From Curvibacter sp. AEP1-3 (lineage in GTDB: Bacteria > Pseudomonadota > Gammaproteobacteria > Burkholderiales > Burkholderiaceae_C), in contig NZ_CP015698.1 in assembly GCF_002163715.1 (NCBI RefSeq), positions 1,116,001-1,180,000 of the forward strand: a DNA stretch of 64,000 nt, in the 5' to 3' direction. The position numbers were made by a program, and so were the translations under genes. Below, piece after piece: positions 39,718 to 47,866 of the stretch (position 1 is its first letter; each line of letters begins with the position of its first letter). The notes under the pieces are model-generated. The model was given only the letters and a program-made list of their open reading frames with translations. It made no database searches and was not told where the DNA came from.

Positions 39718-42700
39718 ATGGCTCAGTTTTTTATCAACCGCCCCATCTTCGCGTGGGTGATCTCGCTGTTCATCCTGGTGATGGGCGGCGTGGCCATCAC
39801 CCAGCTGCCGATCTCGCAGTACCCGCCGGTGGCACCACCGTCCATCGTCGTGAACACCGCTTACCCCGGTGCATCGGCCCAAACGCTGGAGGATAGCGTG
39901 CTGTCCGTCATCGAGCGCGAAATGAACGGTTCCCCCGGCCTGATTTACATGGAGTCAGTCGCGCAAGCGGACGGCTCCGGCAGTATCACCCTGACCTTCG
40001 AGACAGGCACCAACGCCGACCTCGCGCAGGTAGATGTGCAAAACCGCTTGTCACGCGCCACACCGCGCTTGCCAGCAGCGGTCACGCAGCAAGGCGTGCG
40101 CGTGGACAAATCGCGCTCCAACTTTCTGATGTTCACCATGCTGTCCTCCGACAACCCGGAGACCAGCACGATTGAACTGGGCGACTACGCCTCGCGCAAT
40201 ATCGTGCCCGAGTTGCAACGCTTGCCCGGTATCGGCCAGGCCCAGCTATTCGGAACCGAGCGCGCCATGCGCATCTGGCTGGACCCGGCCAAGCTGGCGT
40301 CGTTCAACCTGTCTACCGCAGAAGTCAACGCCGCCATCAGCGCACAAAACGCGCAGGTGTCTGCCGGCGCCATTGGCGACCTGCCCAACATTACCGGCCA
40401 AAGCATTGCAGCGACCGTGGTGGTCAAAGGCCAGCTCGCCAGCGTGGCGCAGTTCGGCAATATCGCGCTGCGCAGCAACGCCGACGGCTCGGCCGTGCGT
40501 CTGAAAGACGTGGCTCGCATTGAGCTCGGCGCCCAGGCGTATGCCACCTCCGCCCGGTTGAATGGCAAGCCAGCCATCGGTATCGGCGTGCAGTTGGCCC
40601 CCAGCGGCAACGCCATGGCCGCAGCCAAAGCCGTGCGTGCCCGCATGACCGAGCTGCAGGCCTACTTCCCCAAAGGCATGAGCTGGAGCATTCCTTACGA
40701 CAGCTCGCGTTTCGTGAACATCTCCATCAAGCAAGTGGCTGAAACCCTGGTCGAAGCCGTGGTACTGGTGTTCCTGGTGATGTTCCTGTTCTTGCAGAAC
40801 TGGCGCTACACCATCATCCCGACCATCGTGGTGCCGGTGGCGCTGCTGGGTACTTTTGCCACCCTGCTGGCGCTGGGCTTCTCGATCAACGTGCTCACCA
40901 TGTTCGGCATGGTGCTGGTGATCGGTATCGTGGTGGATGACGCCATCGTGGTGGTGGAAAACGTCGAGCGCATCATGAGCGAAGAAGGCTTGCCACCACT
41001 GCAAGCCACCAAGAAGGCCATGGGCCAGATTTCGGGCGCCATCATCGGTGTGACCGTGGTGTTGATTGCCGTGTTCGTGCCGCTGGCTTTCTTTGCAGGC
41101 TCGGTGGGCAACATTTACCGCCAGTTTTCTGCGGTAATGGTGAGCTCCATTGCGTTCTCGGCCTTCCTGGCCTTGTCGCTGACCCCCGCCTTGTGCGCCA
41201 CGCTGCTCAAGCCTGTCGAGGCCGGCCACGCGCACGCCAAGACCGGCTTCTTCGGCTGGTTTAACCGCCGCTTTGACTCCACCGCCAAAGGCTACGAAAG
41301 CCTGGTGGCCCGCTTGCTGAAAAAAGCCGGCCGCTACCTGGTGATCTATGTGGCCATCATTGCCGGTGTGGCTGTGGTGTACCTGCGCTTGCCCACTTCC
41401 TTTTTGCCGGGTGAAGACCAGGGCAACATCATCGTGAACGTGCAGCTGCCCCCGGGTGCCACCCAACAGCGCACCTTGAAAGTGATGGAGCAAGTGGAAG
41501 GCTTTATTCTCAAGCAACCTGAAGTCGAAGGCATGGTGGCGGTGTTGGGCTTTAGCTTTTCCGGCCAGGGCCAGAACGCCGCATTGGCTTTCGTGACCCT
41601 GAAAGACTGGTCGCAGCGCGTGGGCCCCGAGCATTCGGCGCAGGCATTGGCCGGCCGCGCCTTCGGTGCACTCATGGGCATCCGTGATGCATTCATCTTC
41701 CCGCTGGCGCCGCCTCCCATTCCTGAATTGGGCAATGCCACCGGCTTTACCTTCCGCCTGCAAGACCGCGGAGGCAAGGGCCACGCGGCGCTCATCGGAG
41801 CACGCAACCAGCTGCTGGGTATGGCGTCCAAGAGCAAGGTGCTCACCCAAGTGCGCCCTGATGGTCTGGAAGATGCGCCGCAGCTGCAAATCGACATCGA
41901 CCGCGACAAAGCGAGCGCTTTGGGTGTGAGCTTCAGCGCCATCAACAGCACCATCTCCACGGCGCTGGGTTCGAGCTATGTGAACGACTTCCCGAATGCG
42001 GGCCGCCTGCAACGGGTGGTGGTGCAAGCTGAAGGCACGGCGCGTATGCAGCCGGATGACATCCTGAAGTTCAACGCCATCAACAGCAGCGGCAAAGCAG
42101 TGCCCTTGTCTGCCTTTGCCACCACGCAATGGGTGACCGGCGCGATGCAAACCGTGCGCTACAACGGCTACTCCGCCGTGCGCATCAGCGGTGCAGCAGC
42201 TCCCGGCTTCAGCACCGGCGAGGCCATGGCCGAAATGGAGCAACTGGCAGCCAAGCTGCCCGAAGGCTTCGGCTTTGAGTGGACTGGCCAGTCCCGCGAA
42301 GAGAAGAAGGCCGGCTCGCAAGCGACTGTGTTGTATGCCTTCGCGATCCTGGCGGTGTTCTTGTGCCTGGCTGCGTTGTACGAGAGCTGGTCCATCCCCC
42401 TGGCGGTGATTTTGGTCGTGCCCTTGGGTGTGTTCGGTGTCGTGTTGGCCACCTTGTTCCGCGGCTACGCGAACGACGTCTACTTCCAGGTGGGTCTGAT
42501 CACCATCATCGGTTTGTCGGCCAAGAACGCGATTTTGATTATTGAGTTCGCCAAGGACTTGCAAGCCCAAGGCAAGAGCGTGATCGAGTCCGCCTTGTCG
42601 GCAGCGCATCTGCGCTTCCGTCCCATCGTCATGACGTCGCTGGCGTTCATGTTGGGTGTGTTGCCTCTGGCGATTGCCAGCGGTGCGGGCTCGGCCAGCC

Positions 42701-42873
42701 AACGTGCCATCGGCACCGGCGTGATCGGCGGCATGGTAGCGGGCACCATCCTGGCGGTGTTCTTCGTGCCGATCTTCTTCGTGGTGGTGCGCAGCATCTT
42801 CAAGGGCAGCGAACGCCAACACCAATTCGACGTTGAACACGGACACCAGATCGGAGCGCAATCCCATGAGTAA
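39718..42873 (+). CDS. RND multidrug efflux permease (AcrB/MexB type)
   Basis: A 1051-residue inner-membrane proton-driven pump of the hydrophobe/amphiphile efflux-1 family. N-terminal MAQFFINRPIFAWVISLFIL is the first helix; two large periplasmic loops and 12 membrane helices follow. VIGIVVDDAIVVVENVERIM contains the proton-relay Asp pair in helix 4, and the relay Lys-type helix is near TIIGLSAKNAILIIEFAKD. Substrate specificity is probably broad (dyes, detergents, antibiotics) by family. The ATG at 39718 lies 19 bases after the adaptor stop; the gene ends with an 8-base overlap with the outer-membrane factor gene. Confidence 0.97.
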   Translation: MAQFFINRPIFAWVISLFILVMGGVAITQLPISQYPPVAPPSIVVNTAYPGASAQTLEDSVLSVIEREMNGSPGLIYMESVAQADGSGSITLTFETGTNADLAQVDVQNRLSRATPRLPAAVTQQGVRVDKSRSNFLMFTMLSSDNPETSTIELGDYASRNIVPELQRLPGIGQAQLFGTERAMRIWLDPAKLASFNLSTAEVNAAISAQNAQVSAGAIGDLPNITGQSIAATVVVKGQLASVAQFGNIALRSNADGSAVRLKDVARIELGAQAYATSARLNGKPAIGIGVQLAPSGNAMAAAKAVRARMTELQAYFPKGMSWSIPYDSSRFVNISIKQVAETLVEAVVLVFLVMFLFLQNWRYTIIPTIVVPVALLGTFATLLALGFSINVLTMFGMVLVIGIVVDDAIVVVENVERIMSEEGLPPLQATKKAMGQISGAIIGVTVVLIAVFVPLAFFAGSVGNIYRQFSAVMVSSIAFSAFLALSLTPALCATLLKPVEAGHAHAKTGFFGWFNRRFDSTAKGYESLVARLLKKAGRYLVIYVAIIAGVAVVYLRLPTSFLPGEDQGNIIVNVQLPPGATQQRTLKVMEQVEGFILKQPEVEGMVAVLGFSFSGQGQNAALAFVTLKDWSQRVGPEHSAQALAGRAFGALMGIRDAFIFPLAPPPIPELGNATGFTFRLQDRGGKGHAALIGARNQLLGMASKSKVLTQVRPDGLEDAPQLQIDIDRDKASALGVSFSAINSTISTALGSSYVNDFPNAGRLQRVVVQAEGTARMQPDDILKFNAINSSGKAVPLSAFATTQWVTGAMQTVRYNGYSAVRISGAAAPGFSTGEAMAEMEQLAAKLPEGFGFEWTGQSREEKKAGSQATVLYAFAILAVFLCLAALYESWSIPLAVILVVPLGVFGVVLATLFRGYANDVYFQVGLITIIGLSAKNAILIIEFAKDLQAQGKSVIESALSAAHLRFRPIVMTSLAFMLGVLPLAIASGAGSASQRAIGTGVIGGMVAGTILAVFFVPIFFVVVRSIFKGSERQHQFDVEHGHQIGAQSHE

Positions 42874-44305
42874 GCATTCTTTCCAACGCCCTGCCCTGCG
42901 TCTGGCCACCCTGTCGACGGCGCTGTGGCTGGCTGGTTGCAGCTTTATCCCTACCTTCACCCGGCCCGCGGCTCCCGTGGCGCCTGCCTTCCCCCAAGTT
43001 GCGGTATCCAGCACACCCACAGCCGAAGCCAAAGCGGCGGCAGATATTGAGTGGCAAAGCTTTTTCAAAGACGCACGCCTCAAGCGCCTGATTGAGCTGT
43101 CTTTGGAGAACAACCGCGACCTGCGCGTGGCAGCCCTCAACATCGACGCGACCCGGGCCAAGCTGCAAGTGGCCCGTGCCGACCAGCTGCCCACCGTGAA
43201 TGCTGGCATCAACGGCAGCCGCGGCCCGGCTGCCAGCGGCGCCATCACCAGCAGCTATACCGCCGGCCTGAGCGTCACGGCCTATGAGCTGGATTTCTTC
43301 GGCCGCGTGCGCGCCCTGAGCCAAGCGGCCCAGTCGCAACTGCTGGCGACCGAAGAAGCCCGCAAGACCGTGCAAATCAGCCTGATTGCGTCGGTCGCCA
43401 ACACTTACCTGACCCTGTTGGCCGATGACGAGTTGCTGCGCATTACCCGTGAAACACTCAAGACCCGGCAAGAGAGCCTGCGCCTGATGCAGCTCAAGTA
43501 CGACAACGAAGCTGCCTCCAAGCTGGACCTGAGCACCGCCCAGAGCCTGTTGGAAGCTGCCAAAGTGTCACTGGCCCAACAAACCCGCCAACGTGCGACT
43601 GACGAAAGTGCCTTGGTGCTGCTGGTAGGCCAGCCCTTGCCGGCGGACCTGCCGGCCGGCCTGGGCCTGGCAGAGCAAGGCTTCTTGAGCGACCTGCCGG
43701 CCGGGGTGCCGTCGGAGTTGCTGGTGCGCCGCCCCGATATGCGCCAGGCCGAGCAAAACCTGCTTGCGCTGAACGCCAACATCGGTGCAGCACGTGCAGC
43801 CTTCTTCCCGCGCATCACGCTCACTGCCAGCGCAGGCGTGGCCAGCAACGACCTGGACACCTTGTTCAGCAACGGTACCAGCGCCTGGACCTTTGTGCCC
43901 CAGCTGCTGATGCCCATCTTTGATGCGGGCCGCAACAAGGCCAACTTGGAAGCTGCCAAGGTGAACAAGGACATCGCCATCGCCCAGTACGAAAAAGCCA
44001 TTCAGACCGGCTTCAAGGAAGTGGCCGATGCTTTGGCCGGCCGCGCCACCTTGGGCGAGCAACTGCAAGCCCAGACCGCGCAGCTCGTCGCTACCCAGAC
44101 CACCATGCAACTGACCGACCTGCGCTTCAAAGCCGGAGCGGCCAGCTCGTTTGAGGTGTTGGAAGCTCAGCGCTCGCTGTTTGCAGCCCAACAGGCACAG
44201 GTGCAGGTGCAAACCCAGCAACTGCAAAACCTGGTGACCTTGTACAAAGTGCTGGGCGGTGGATGGACCGAAGCTGCCGACGTGCAAACAACAGCTCAGC
44301 CTTAA
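42866..44305 (+). CDS. RND efflux outer membrane channel lipoprotein (OprM/NodT family)
   Basis: A 479-residue TolC-like outer membrane factor. The lipoprotein signal is ALWLAGCSF with lipidation Cys at about residue 25. Two homologous halves rich in Ala/Leu/Gln helices are visible, including LGLAEQGFLSDLPAGVPSEL with RRPDMRQAEQNLLALNANIG, a signature of this family, and DAGRNKANLEAAKVNKDIAI. The start ATGAGTAA overlaps the permease stop by 8 bases, implying coupling. Third gene of the efflux operon; a palindromic repeat ends it. Confidence 0.95.
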   Translation: MSKHSFQRPALRLATLSTALWLAGCSFIPTFTRPAAPVAPAFPQVAVSSTPTAEAKAAADIEWQSFFKDARLKRLIELSLENNRDLRVAALNIDATRAKLQVARADQLPTVNAGINGSRGPAASGAITSSYTAGLSVTAYELDFFGRVRALSQAAQSQLLATEEARKTVQISLIASVANTYLTLLADDELLRITRETLKTRQESLRLMQLKYDNEAASKLDLSTAQSLLEAAKVSLAQQTRQRATDESALVLLVGQPLPADLPAGLGLAEQGFLSDLPAGVPSELLVRRPDMRQAEQNLLALNANIGAARAAFFPRITLTASAGVASNDLDTLFSNGTSAWTFVPQLLMPIFDAGRNKANLEAAKVNKDIAIAQYEKAIQTGFKEVADALAGRATLGEQLQAQTAQLVATQTTMQLTDLRFKAGAASSFEVLEAQRSLFAAQQAQVQVQTQQLQNLVTLYKVLGGGWTEAADVQTTAQP

Positions 44306-44312
44306 AGTAAAA

Positions 44313-44363
44313 ACGGGCGCTAGCGCCCGTCGAATATGCGCGAGCAGCTCCTGAATCAGGAGC
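44313..44363. repeat. Dispersed palindromic repeat, copy 7
   Basis: An 18-base perfect palindrome ACGGGCGCTAGCGCCCGT (44313-44330) is followed by GAATATGCGCGAGCA and the hairpin GCTCCTGA/TCAGGAGC (44347-44363). The second hairpin replaces the usual GCTAT/ATAGC pair. It lies between the end of the efflux operon and the convergent lipoprotein gene, a suitable place for a transcript end. Confidence 0.85.
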
Positions 44364-44373
44364 GCACGCGTTT

Positions 44374-45249
44374 TTACTTCTTGCCGCTGAACGTACCCGA
44401 AAAGTTGTATCCGGATCCGGAAACCGACCAGTTACCCGAAACCGTGGAGGCCCCGGCACTGATGGTTCCGCTGAATGACACAGTGACTGGATTACCGCCC
44501 AATGTTCCGGGGTTGCTCGAACTGAATCCGCCGCCACTTGCAATGTTGCCGGTCATCACGGCGCCGCCAGTGTTCGATATCGTGCCGGAAGTAATTTGGC
44601 CGCCACTATTCACAGTGAACGTAAACGTGCCACTGCTTGACCCGCTGTAGTTGCCGTTATAGGTACCGGCCATGGCCGCCAACAACGTGCCTTGCAAGTG
44701 AGTTTGTGCGTTCGAGTCGCCTACTGCCGCATGGGTGCCTGAGGTGGATGCACCATTCAGTGCCGCATAGGCGTTCGTAACTGCCGTGTCTGAATCGTAG
44801 GCACTGCTAGTCTGGGCAAAATTGATGGTACGGCCGACTGCCGCTGAGTGAATACCACTGGTGATTTGGATGCCGTTGGAAGGATTATTGTCATCGTCCA
44901 CCGTTTGCAAGAACTTGGCGATGTTGGTGACAGTAACGTTGGTTTCGTCCGTCGCACCGCTGATCAGCGTGACAGGGCTCATAAATGCCTGAGCCACTGC
45001 AGAGCCCAGCACCACATCACCGACTTTGAAGGTGACCGTATCGCCGGACTTGTAGGTGAAATGTCCTGACGCATCCGTCTTTGCAGCTACCCCGCCAATC
45101 ACATAGGTCAAGCCGGATACGGCACTGTCCGAGAAAACTCCTGTGAGGCTAGTCGTCCCCCCTGCGGAACTCCCACCGCCCCCTCCACCGCATGCCGAAA
45201 GCAACGCAGCACAAGCAAAAGTTGCGGCACCAAAAGCCAACTTCATCAT
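44374..45249 (-). CDS. Gly/Ser/Thr-rich putative lipoprotein
   Basis: I do not recognise the family. The 291-residue product has a lipoprotein signal (AALLSAC, Cys about residue 20) followed by a glycine tether of seven residues, as in many surface-exposed lipoproteins. The mature part is acidic and low in aromatics, rich in Thr, Ser, Gly and Val, with beta-strand-like segments such as VTFKVGDVVLGSAVAQAF and GTFTFTVNSGGQITSGTI; it resembles cell-surface beta-repeat proteins in composition only. Outer-membrane or surface location is inferred. Single gene with an unusual codon bias toward Thr/Ser. Confidence 0.65.
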   Translation of the reverse strand: MMKLAFGAATFACAALLSACGGGGGGSSAGGTTSLTGVFSDSAVSGLTYVIGGVAAKTDASGHFTYKSGDTVTFKVGDVVLGSAVAQAFMSPVTLISGATDETNVTVTNIAKFLQTVDDDNNPSNGIQITSGIHSAAVGRTINFAQTSSAYDSDTAVTNAYAALNGASTSGTHAAVGDSNAQTHLQGTLLAAMAGTYNGNYSGSSSGTFTFTVNSGGQITSGTISNTGGAVMTGNIASGGGFSSSNPGTLGGNPVTVSFSGTISAGASTVSGNWSVSGSGYNFSGTFSGKK

Positions 45250-45470
45250 GATCTCCCTGTAAAAATTTGTGCCAGATCATAGCGGCGTAAGGTGGCAAAA
45301 AAAATTGCAAAAAAATCAAAGTGATCGCTAAACGTAGCGTCAGGAACGAACTGTGAAGGCACCACTATTCATTGGTCAGCAAGGCCTGACTGACCGTCAA
45401 CATCCTCTTCTTGAAGGGCTTTTTGCGTGCTACACAGTGACGGAAATTCTGTTCTTGAAATCAGCTGAGG

Positions 45471-45510
45471 CTTGTGGAATATGCGCTTGCAGCTCCTGAA
45501 TCAGGAGCAA
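45471..45510. repeat. Dispersed palindromic repeat, copy 8
   Basis: GTGGAATATGCGCTTGCAGC followed by the perfect hairpin GCTCCTGA/TCAGGAGC (45492-45508), the same variant as copy 7. It lies 43 bases before an intrinsic terminator. Confidence 0.8.
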
Positions 45511-45552
45511 GTGTGAGCAGGCGTAAATCACCCGTTTGGGGGATAGGCACCC

Positions 45553-45587
45553 AAGCCCGCAGTCCATAGACTGCGGGCTTTCTTTTT
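45553..45587 (+). terminator. Intrinsic terminator upstream of DUF3617 gene
   Basis: Perfect 12-base stem AAGCCCGCAGTC/GACTGCGGGCTT (45553-45564 and 45569-45580), 4-base loop, then TCTTTTT. Reads to the right and ends 20 bases before the next gene's start, with no gene upstream on this strand. Confidence 0.85.
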
Positions 45588-45606
45588 GCCGGAAGTTATT
45601 GCACGC

Positions 45607-46059
45607 ATGACACGCATCGCCCCCACCGCCCTCGCCCTGCTCCTGGTGAGCACATTTGCCCACGCGGGTGACAACATCCGCCCCGACCCCGGCATGTGGG
45701 TGGGTGTCACCAAACTATCGGTCGACCGCACCAACTGGCGCACCATGAGCGACACACGGGGCTGTATGACCAAAGAAGATGCAACAGATTGGGAGAGCAA
45801 TGCACGCCAGCAAATTGCAGCTGCGCAATGCTCGGTACAAAGCTTGACCGTCGGCATGGGCAAGATCAGCGGCACCATTAGTTGCGCCAACGAAAACCAA
45901 GTGCAGATGAAAGTCGACGGCCGCTACGACAACCGGAGTTACGACATCGACCTCGTCTCCACCAGCACCATCATGATGCCCCCCACAGCCGGCGGCCAAG
46001 CAGTTCCCGTCAAGCTCTACGGCAAGTGGACGGGGCGGATGGTAGGAGCTTGTTCCTAG
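45607..46059 (+). CDS. DUF3617-like secreted protein
   Basis: A 150-residue protein with a Sec signal peptide, MTRIAPTALALLLVSTFAHA. The mature part contains RPDPGMWVGVTKL, a pair of Cys residues (RGCMTKED and AAQCSVQS) and a third in TISCANENQVQMKVDGRYDN, then VSTSTIMMPPTAGGQ and GKWTGRMVGACS at the C-terminus, a layout seen in DUF3617 family proteins. Function unknown; periplasmic location expected. The ATG at 45607 fits the signal peptide. Its last 240 bases recur at 49915-50154 as a truncated copy. Confidence 0.75.
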   Translation: MTRIAPTALALLLVSTFAHAGDNIRPDPGMWVGVTKLSVDRTNWRTMSDTRGCMTKEDATDWESNARQQIAAAQCSVQSLTVGMGKISGTISCANENQVQMKVDGRYDNRSYDIDLVSTSTIMMPPTAGGQAVPVKLYGKWTGRMVGACS

Positions 46060-46585
46060 CAAAACTGGGCGCGAATGCAGAGGAAATTTGTCCGAACAAC
46101 TTATTCATCAAAAGCAGTTTCGGGCGACAAGAATGTCAGCTCAAGGCTCGACGTCCCCCCGTATTTGAGTAGCAAATGATCTTGGAGTCCAAGGTTGAAT
46201 TTAACTGCTTTTGAATAAGTGTTTTGGCGTATGCCGCCGGGGTCATTCCGCCAAGCGATCTCTTTGGTCGTTCTTCGTTGTATTCCTTTCTCCATGCTTC
46301 CACGACAACTCGGGCGTGATGCAAGCTGGTGAACCAGTGCTCGTTCAGGCATACATCCCGGAACCGTCCATTGAATGATTCGATGTAAGCGTTCTGGTTT
46401 GGCTTGCCGGGTTCGATCAGGAATAGCTGAACACCTCTTGCGTGCGCCCATGTCAGCATGGCCCGACTGTAGAACTCTTTGCCGTTGTCGGTTCTGATCG
46501 CCTTTGGCAGACCTCTGGTCGCGGCAAGCCGCTCCAGAATTCGCACCAGATGGTTTCCTCCCAACGCCCGCTCCAGCACGATGGC

Positions 46586-46960
46586 TGTGAACAATTAAAA
46601 GTAAATGGGAAAAAGCACAAGTTAGTGAGAAGAATTATTTTGAAATCTCATATTGGAAATCAACATGACTATTAGCAAACGTAAACCCTCCGCAAAAGTG
46701 CTTGCTAAAAGCCTATTTCGACTTGTTCTGGAGGCTGAGAGGCTTGCCGCAAAGCTAAATCAATTTGGTAATGGTCAGTACGTCACATCCGTTGAATCCG
46801 CAGCTCGTCAAATTTCAAGCGCAGCAATGCGCCTTGAACAGTCAGCATTCGGGAATTAGCAAAAAGTAGTCTCACTAACTTCTGCACTTTGTCTCATAAA
46901 CTTCTATATGAAATCAGTAAAAACTGGCTTAATTTTCTCAACAACTTCTGATTATTCACA
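46586..46960. mobile_element. 375-bp miniature transposon with 5-bp target duplication
   Basis: Flanked by ATGGC on both sides (46581-46585 and 46961-46965). Ends are imperfect inverted repeats: TGTGAACAATTAAAAGT on the left and, reading inward from the right, TGTGAATAATCAGAAGT (14 of 17 match). Short iterons follow: two on the left (46597-46610, 46617-46630) and three on the right (46870-46883, 46892-46905, 46936-46949) with core AGAAGTTnnTGAGA. A TG...CA end, 5-base duplication and asymmetric iterons are features of Tn7/Tn5053-type elements. It carries no transposase; one 64-codon frame lies inside. Mobilised in trans, if at all. Confidence 0.88.
46665..46859 (+). CDS. Small basic protein within the miniature transposon
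   Basis: A 64-residue frame beginning MTISKRKPSAKVLAKSLFRL, with a central amphipathic helix region (VLEAERLAAKLNQFGNG) and a Ser/Ala-rich second helix. TTGGAAA lies six or more bases before the ATG. The codon usage is AT-rich, unlike the surroundings. It is the only sizeable frame in the element. No family recognised; it may be a passenger or a leftover from a larger parent element. Confidence 0.5.
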   Translation: MTISKRKPSAKVLAKSLFRLVLEAERLAAKLNQFGNGQYVTSVESAARQISSAAMRLEQSAFGN

Positions 46961-47402
46961 ATGGCGACAGCTTCATGGGTCGCGTCATCGACGATGGTCA
47001 GGTTCTTGATGCTGCACCCCTCAGCGGTGCGATCAAACACGAAGTCCATGGACCACACCTGATTGGCTGCCGTGGGGGGTTCCAGGGGATGCCGATCTGC
47101 CAGAGGGATCTTCTTGCGCCTGCGCTTTTTCACCTGCAAGCCTGCCTCGGCGTACAAGCGGTCCACGCGCTTGTGTTTGACCTTCTCTCCTGCCTGGCGC
47201 AGCTTCAGGTAAATCATTCCGGCACCGTAACGCCGATGACGCTGGGCCAAGGAGATGATCTTCTCCTTGAGCGCACAGTTGCGGTCCTGGGCAGGCTCGT
47301 AGCGGTAGGCACTGGCGCTCATGCCAATGACGCGCAAGGAACAACGCTCGCTTAGTCCGTGGCTGACCAGGTGGCGCACCAGTTCGCGTCTGGCCGGTGC
47401 GC

Positions 47403-47666
47403 TCACCACTTTTTTCTCAAGGCTTCTTTCGTCACCTCGTTTTCCAGCATCGCTTCGGCCAGCAGCCGCTTCAGGCGTGCGTTTTCAGTTTCGAGCTCCT
47501 TTAGGCGCTTGGCAACTGATACGTTCATGCCGCCAAACTTGCTACGCCACAGGTAGTAGCTGGCCTCCGAAAAGCCATGCCTGCGGCACAGCTCGGCTAC
47601 AGCCAGGCCCGCTTCCGCTTCCCGCAGGAAGCCAATGATTTGTTCTTCGGTAAATCTCTTCTTCAC
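47403..47666 (-). CDS. IS3-family transposase OrfA
   Basis: An 87-residue helix-turn-helix protein: KKRFTEEQIIGFLREAEAGL then AVAELCRRHGFSEASYYLWR followed by a leucine-zipper-like ETENARLKRLLAEAMLENEV. A GTG at 47666 matches the family N-terminus better than the upstream codon at 47705, which lies in the terminal repeat. The 3' end contains the slippery heptamer A-AAA-AAG (47415-47409) just before the TGG TGA stop, the usual -1 frameshift signal producing the OrfAB transposase; OrfB overlaps here in the -1 frame. Confidence 0.9.
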   Translation of the reverse strand: MKKRFTEEQIIGFLREAEAGLAVAELCRRHGFSEASYYLWRSKFGGMNVSVAKRLKELETENARLKRLLAEAMLENEVTKEALRKKW

Positions 47667-47810
47667 GTCCAATCTCCTGTCTATGGGATTGGACTCCAAG
47701 ATCATTTGCTACTCAAATACGGGGGGACGTCGCTACATTTGGATCATCTGGCCGAAGATTAAACATATGAGATAGTCGCGTCCATGATTCATGAGCTATA
47801 AGTGACGCAT

Positions 47811-47840
47811 AAAAAAGCCCAGACTAGTCTGGGCTTTTTT
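47811..47840. terminator. Bidirectional intrinsic terminator
   Basis: A 30-base perfect palindrome: six A, then AGCCCAGACTAGTCTGGGCT-type stem (47816-47835), then T-run. Works on both strands; it lies 27 bases after the stop of the minus-strand secreted-protein gene at 47867. Confidence 0.9.
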
Positions 47841-47866
47841 ATGCGAGTTCTTAACTGTTGATCAGA

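Larger units (their letters stand above)
45250..45606. other. Leader-like intergenic region with structured elements
   Basis: A 357-base region without a supported gene. It contains a repeat at 45471-45510 and a strong intrinsic terminator at 45553-45587. It also has a GGTCAG/CTGACC-type hairpin near 45375-45400. There is no plus-strand gene upstream for the terminator to end, so a short transcript from within this region is possible. Confidence 0.45.
46136..47409 (-). pseudogene. IS3-family transposase OrfB, split by a 375-base insertion
   Basis: The OrfB frame is broken into 46961-47409 (N-terminal, up to HEAVAIV) and 46136-46585 (C-terminal, from [13 protein letters not shown]). Removing bases 46586-46960 and one copy of the 5-base duplication joins the two parts in frame as [14 protein letters not shown], giving 297 codons. 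The DDE motif is complete after joining: Asp in WSMDFVFD, Asp in IRTDNGKEF and Glu in NAYIESFNG, with 35 residues between the last two. The last codons run past the terminal repeat into flanking DNA. The gene is inactive as it stands. Confidence 0.9.
46149..47732 (-). mobile_element. IS3-family insertion sequence, interrupted
   Basis: Terminal inverted repeats of 44 identical bases lie at 46149-46192 and 47689-47732 (outermost bases CGACGTCCCCCCGTATTTGA on the left). The element encodes OrfA (47403-47666) and an interrupted OrfB. Total length is about 1.58 kb, or 1.2 kb without the inserted 375-base element, normal for IS3. Flanking GCT on the left (46146-46148) and GCT starting at 47732 may be a 3-base target duplication, but the ends are palindromic (CGACGTCG) so the exact border is ambiguous. 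It sits downstream of the DUF3617-like gene. Confidence 0.9.

Noticed and set aside
45340..46148. Integron cassette or attC site around the DUF3617 gene
   Set aside because: No conserved core sites of the GTTRRRY type paired with RYYYAAC, and no integrase; the repeated segments are explained by a gene duplication.
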